Below, piece by piece: positions 21,530 through 21,631 of a DNA stretch of 21,631 nucleotides. The notes under the pieces are model-generated. The model made no database searches, was not told where the DNA came from, and worked only from the letters and a program-made list of their open reading frames with translations. This DNA is from CAJQQK01 sp963696075 (lineage in GTDB: Bacteria; Pseudomonadota; Alphaproteobacteria; Rhizobiales; Hyphomicrobiaceae), in contig CAVOJD010000016.1 of NCBI GenBank assembly GCA_963696075.1, positions 1 to 21,631 of the forward strand. The letters are read 5' to 3'. The translations under genes were made by a program, and so were the position numbers. The first letter of the stretch is position 1, and each line of letters opens with the position of its first letter.

Positions 21530-21631
21530 TCTCATCTTGGCCCTTGTTCCCATAGGCCGCTGACTGACGGCTTCGTCCGGTGCTGAAGGTCGAGCCGACA
21601 CGGTCCCGACGCTGGGCAAGGTCTCTGGTTG
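21530..21631 (+). repeat. 102-bp conserved intergenic element, copy B (possible structured RNA)
   Basis: This is the gapless counterpart of 5559-5660. It has the same leading 14 bases, CCATAGG, CTGACG-x-CTTCGTC, CGACACGGTC and AGGTCTC blocks. The central stem is GACG-GCTT-CGTC, so the loop changes from ACTT to GCTT while the 4-bp stem is kept. TATAAA at 21520-21525 sits five bases before the first conserved base, as a -10 element would. The window ends here, so the element or its downstream gene may continue. Confidence 0.55.

Noticed and set aside
1..21631. CRISPR arrays, tRNA or rRNA genes
   Set aside because: No regularly spaced repeats, cloverleaf-like or rRNA-like sequence was seen by eye on either strand.

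Overview
The window looks like a gene-sparse accessory stretch of an alphaproteobacterial, most likely Hyphomicrobiales (Rhizobiales-type) genome. The grounds are a fairly high G+C content, IS3, IS91 and IS256 elements of kinds common there, four FixK/FNR-type operators, and several small stress proteins typical of that order (Hsp20, zinc ADH, GYD protein, a 60-residue conserved protein, cytidylate-kinase-like/BON protein). No rRNA, tRNA or CRISPR array was seen. The taxonomic call is an inference.

Layout. 1-1326: an IS3-family element with a programmed-frameshift transposase. 1327-1900: nothing recognisable. 1901-2587: a membrane protein of VTT/DedA-like character. 2612-2850: the decayed start of a CaiB/BaiF CoA-transferase. 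2946-3518: a secreted peptidoglycan-binding-domain protein interrupted by an in-frame amber codon. 3519-5800: small genes (a 111-residue secreted Cys protein, a doubtful 75-residue ORF, a 60-residue conserved protein) among long non-coding stretches. 5801-8070: cytochrome c, Hsp20 and a zinc alcohol dehydrogenase. 8245-10740: an IS91-like element whose HUH transposase is frameshifted and which carries a tyrosine recombinase. 10903-11538: a second, shorter tyrosine recombinase. 11768-16473: a two-gene lipid operon, an acyl-CoA synthetase translationally coupled to an ACP-FAAL-PlsC fusion. 16657-17163: a secreted GlcG/HbpS-like protein. 17465-18517: a secreted metacaspase with a C-terminal PAN/apple-like domain. 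18630-20017: a decayed IS256-family element. 20097-21310: a GYD-domain protein and a frameshifted cytidylate-kinase-like/BON protein.

The main hidden signal is regulatory. Four perfect TTGA-N6-TCAA (FixK/FNR-class) palindromes lie 49-75 bp upstream of four separate start codons: the peptidoglycan-binding protein, the 60-residue protein, the acyl-CoA synthetase/ACP-FAAL-PlsC operon and the GlcG-like protein. I infer a scattered low-oxygen regulon whose largest member activates fatty acids and probably transfers them to a lipid acceptor. This has not been tested.

A second signal is a pair of gapless, about 70 % identical 102-bp elements (5559-5660 and 21530-21631), both intergenic and in the same orientation. 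They may be a small RNA, a leader or a dispersed repeat. Many genes carry single lesions (amber codon, 1-nt insertion, 11-nt duplication, small deletions), so the region looks like a decaying island bombarded by mobile elements. Sequence errors at the single-base lesions cannot be excluded.
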